Shown: positions 43,271 through 44,425 of the stretch, piece by piece | Position numbering within the stretch: position 1 is the first letter of the stretch | Layout: each line of letters starts with the position of its first letter | Origin: an uncultured Pelagibacteraceae bacterium | GTDB lineage: Bacteria > Pseudomonadota > Alphaproteobacteria > Pelagibacterales > Pelagibacteraceae | Direction of reading: 5' to 3' | Assembly (NCBI GenBank): GCA_902550805.1 | Contig: CACDAL010000009.1 | Location: 1-44,425 of the forward strand | DNA length: 44,425 nt | The notes under the pieces: model-generated | What the model was told of the DNA's origin: nothing | Seen by the model: only the letters and a program-made list of their open reading frames with translations | Database searches by the model: none | Made by a program: the position numbers and the translations under genes

Positions 43271-44017
43271 ATGAACACAAATAATAATAAATTAGTTAAA
43301 CTAATTAATGCAGGTTTTCGACAAAACAATAAGTGGCTTGTGGAAGGTGTGTCGTTAGAGGTTGAAAAAGGAAAAATTGTAACTCTTATAGGTCCAAATG
43401 GATCTGGAAAAAGCACAACAGCAAAAATCGCATTAGGTATTTATAAAAATATTGAGGGTAGCGTTGAAAAATATACTAATAAAGTTGGATACGTTCCTCA
43501 AAAAATTTCAATAGATTGGACATTACCGTTAAGAGTTAATGATTTTATGGTCTTAACTGAAAATATTAAAGACGATGCAATAAATGAAGCTTTATCTTTA
43601 ACAGGGGTAATACATCTTAAAAATAAAAATTTAGGTAATTTATCGGGAGGTGAATTTCAAAGAGTTTTACTTGCTAGAGCTATTTCAAAAAAACCAGAAC
43701 TATTAGTACTTGATGAACCTGTTCAAGGAGTTGATTACACTGGAGAAATAGCTTTGTATGAATTAATTAAAAAAATATCTGATACTTTAAATTGTGGAAT
43801 TTTATTAATATCTCATGATTTACATACAGTAATGAGTGCAACAGACCATGTTGTTTGTTTAAATGGTCATGTTTGTTGCTCAGGTTCACCTAGTGATGTT
43901 GCGAGAAATAACGAGTACAAAACCTTGTTTGGTGAACAAGCTTCTCAAATACTTTCAGTTTATGAACATAAACATGATCATGAACATTCTCATGAGGGAG
44001 TTATAAAAAAAAATTAA
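43271..44017 (+). CDS. znuC: Zinc ABC transporter ATP-binding protein
   Basis: ZnuC drives zinc import by ATP hydrolysis. The 248 residues have Walker A GPNGSGKSTTAK (about 38-49), Q-loop GYVPQKIS, signature LSGGEFQRVLLARA (about 124-137), Walker B LLVLDEPVQGVD and the switch histidine in ISHDLH. The C terminus carries a His-rich tail (EHKHDHEHSHEG), a feature of ZnuC proteins. It is followed by znuB after 1 bp and is under the same palindromes as znuA. Confidence 0.96.
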   Translation: MNTNNNKLVKLINAGFRQNNKWLVEGVSLEVEKGKIVTLIGPNGSGKSTTAKIALGIYKNIEGSVEKYTNKVGYVPQKISIDWTLPLRVNDFMVLTENIKDDAINEALSLTGVIHLKNKNLGNLSGGEFQRVLLARAISKKPELLVLDEPVQGVDYTGEIALYELIKKISDTLNCGILLISHDLHTVMSATDHVVCLNGHVCCSGSPSDVARNNEYKTLFGEQASQILSVYEHKHDHEHSHEGVIKKN

Positions 44018-44018
44018 T

Positions 44019-44425
44019 ATGTTTGATGATTTTTTTATTAGAGCGTTAGTTGCCGGTATAGGTGTTGCAATCGTAACAGGTCCACTTGGTTGTTTTGTTG
44101 TGTGGAGAAGATTATCTTATTTTGGAGACACACTATCACATTCAGCTTTACTTGGAGTTACTTTGGCATATTCCTTTGATTTAAATATTGCCCTATCTGT
44201 ATTTATAATTTCATCTTTAATAGCATTAATTTTAATACAACTTCAAAAAAAAACTAATTTACCAGGTGATGCTTTGCTTGGACTTTTAGCTCACTCTTCA
44301 TTGGCAGTAGGTCTTGTGGTAATTGGATTTTTGACGTTTATAAGATTTGATATTATGGGATTATTATTCGGAGATATATTAGCAGTAACAATTAATGATA
44401 TATTGATGATATGGATTGGTGGTGC
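44019..44425 (+). CDS. znuB: Zinc ABC transporter permease (5' part, cut by window end)
   Basis: ATG 44019 opens a frame that runs to the window edge (135 complete codons). It starts MFDDFFIRALVAGIGVAIVT and continues with GPLGCFVVWRRLSYFGDTLSHSALLG, the signature of ABC-3 type metal permeases, and further membrane helices. It starts 1 bp after znuC, so it is the third part of the ZnuABC importer. The rest of the gene lies outside the window. Confidence 0.95.
   Translation, partial: MFDDFFIRALVAGIGVAIVTGPLGCFVVWRRLSYFGDTLSHSALLGVTLAYSFDLNIALSVFIISSLIALILIQLQKKTNLPGDALLGLLAHSSLAVGLVVIGFLTFIRFDIMGLLFGDILAVTINDILMIWIGG

Overview
The window is a gene-dense, strongly AT-rich piece of an alphaproteobacterial chromosome, most like a streamlined marine lineage (SAR11/Pelagibacterales, HIMB59-like or similar). 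Three things point there: very small or negative gaps between genes, proteins rich in Lys, Asn, Ile and Phe, and classic alphaproteobacterial neighbourhoods (ssb|uvrA, sdhE|recG, and erpA|dgt-argS-nagZ-scpAB-tatABC-serS). The taxon is inferred from gene content and composition; no rRNA is present to confirm it.

Layout. 1-1.0 kb: ogt, a GC-rich structured RNA that I read as the coding piece of an alphaproteobacterial tmRNA, and a 54-residue membrane ORF. 1.0-1.9 kb: a tyrosine recombinase with its own promoter and an operator-like palindrome. 1.9-5.6 kb (minus): tRNA-Pro, NDUFS4-like subunit, sbmA/bacA-like, glpX, tRNA-Glu, GIY-YIG protein and a GT9 glycosyltransferase, packed almost without gaps. 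5.7-7.9 kb (plus): zinc-ribbon membrane protein, nhaA, glutathione peroxidase. 7.9-16.3 kb (minus): one run of overlapping genes (rarD, mltB, rlpA-like, dacA, tmk, holB, metG, tatD, MBL hydrolase) covering cell-wall work, replication and tRNA charging. 16.4-20.4 kb: tRNA-Ser, sdhE|recG, DUF502, a 26-codon ORF coupled to an M48 lipoprotein protease, tRNA-Lys. 20.5-28.6 kb: tgt, cyclophilin, coaD, gyrA, ssb, and divergent uvrA. 28.7-32.0 kb: PuuD-like membrane protein and yajC-secD-secF. 32.1-40.0 kb (minus): dgt, argS, a small membrane protein, nagZ, scpA, scpB, tatA, tatB, tatC, serS. 40.1-44.4 kb: erpA-xthA, an Ldh-family oxidoreductase, and the zinc importer znuA|znuCB around two Zur-box palindromes; znuB runs off the end.

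The most striking observation is in dgt (38914-40032). The first 179 and last 96 codons lie on the minus strand, but the central 293 bp, encoding the SLEAQIA...DDIAY part of the HD dNTPase, lie on the plus strand. The segment is bounded by an 8-bp inverted repeat (ACTAGATA at 39202-39209, TATCTAGT at 39489-39496). Flipping it on paper restores an uninterrupted 372-codon dGTPase with both joints in frame. This is a clean, undecayed inversion, so it is either recent, reversible (an on/off switch) or a mixed/assembly state.

Other points worth attention: Tgt seems to have lost all four zinc ligands (Cys, Cys, Cys, His) in a window that also carries a Zur-controlled zinc importer; operons begin directly behind tRNA genes; a tyrosine recombinase sits beside the tmRNA-like gene, a common integration target; and ZnuA carries an exact 42-bp tandem duplication in its His/Asp-rich loop.
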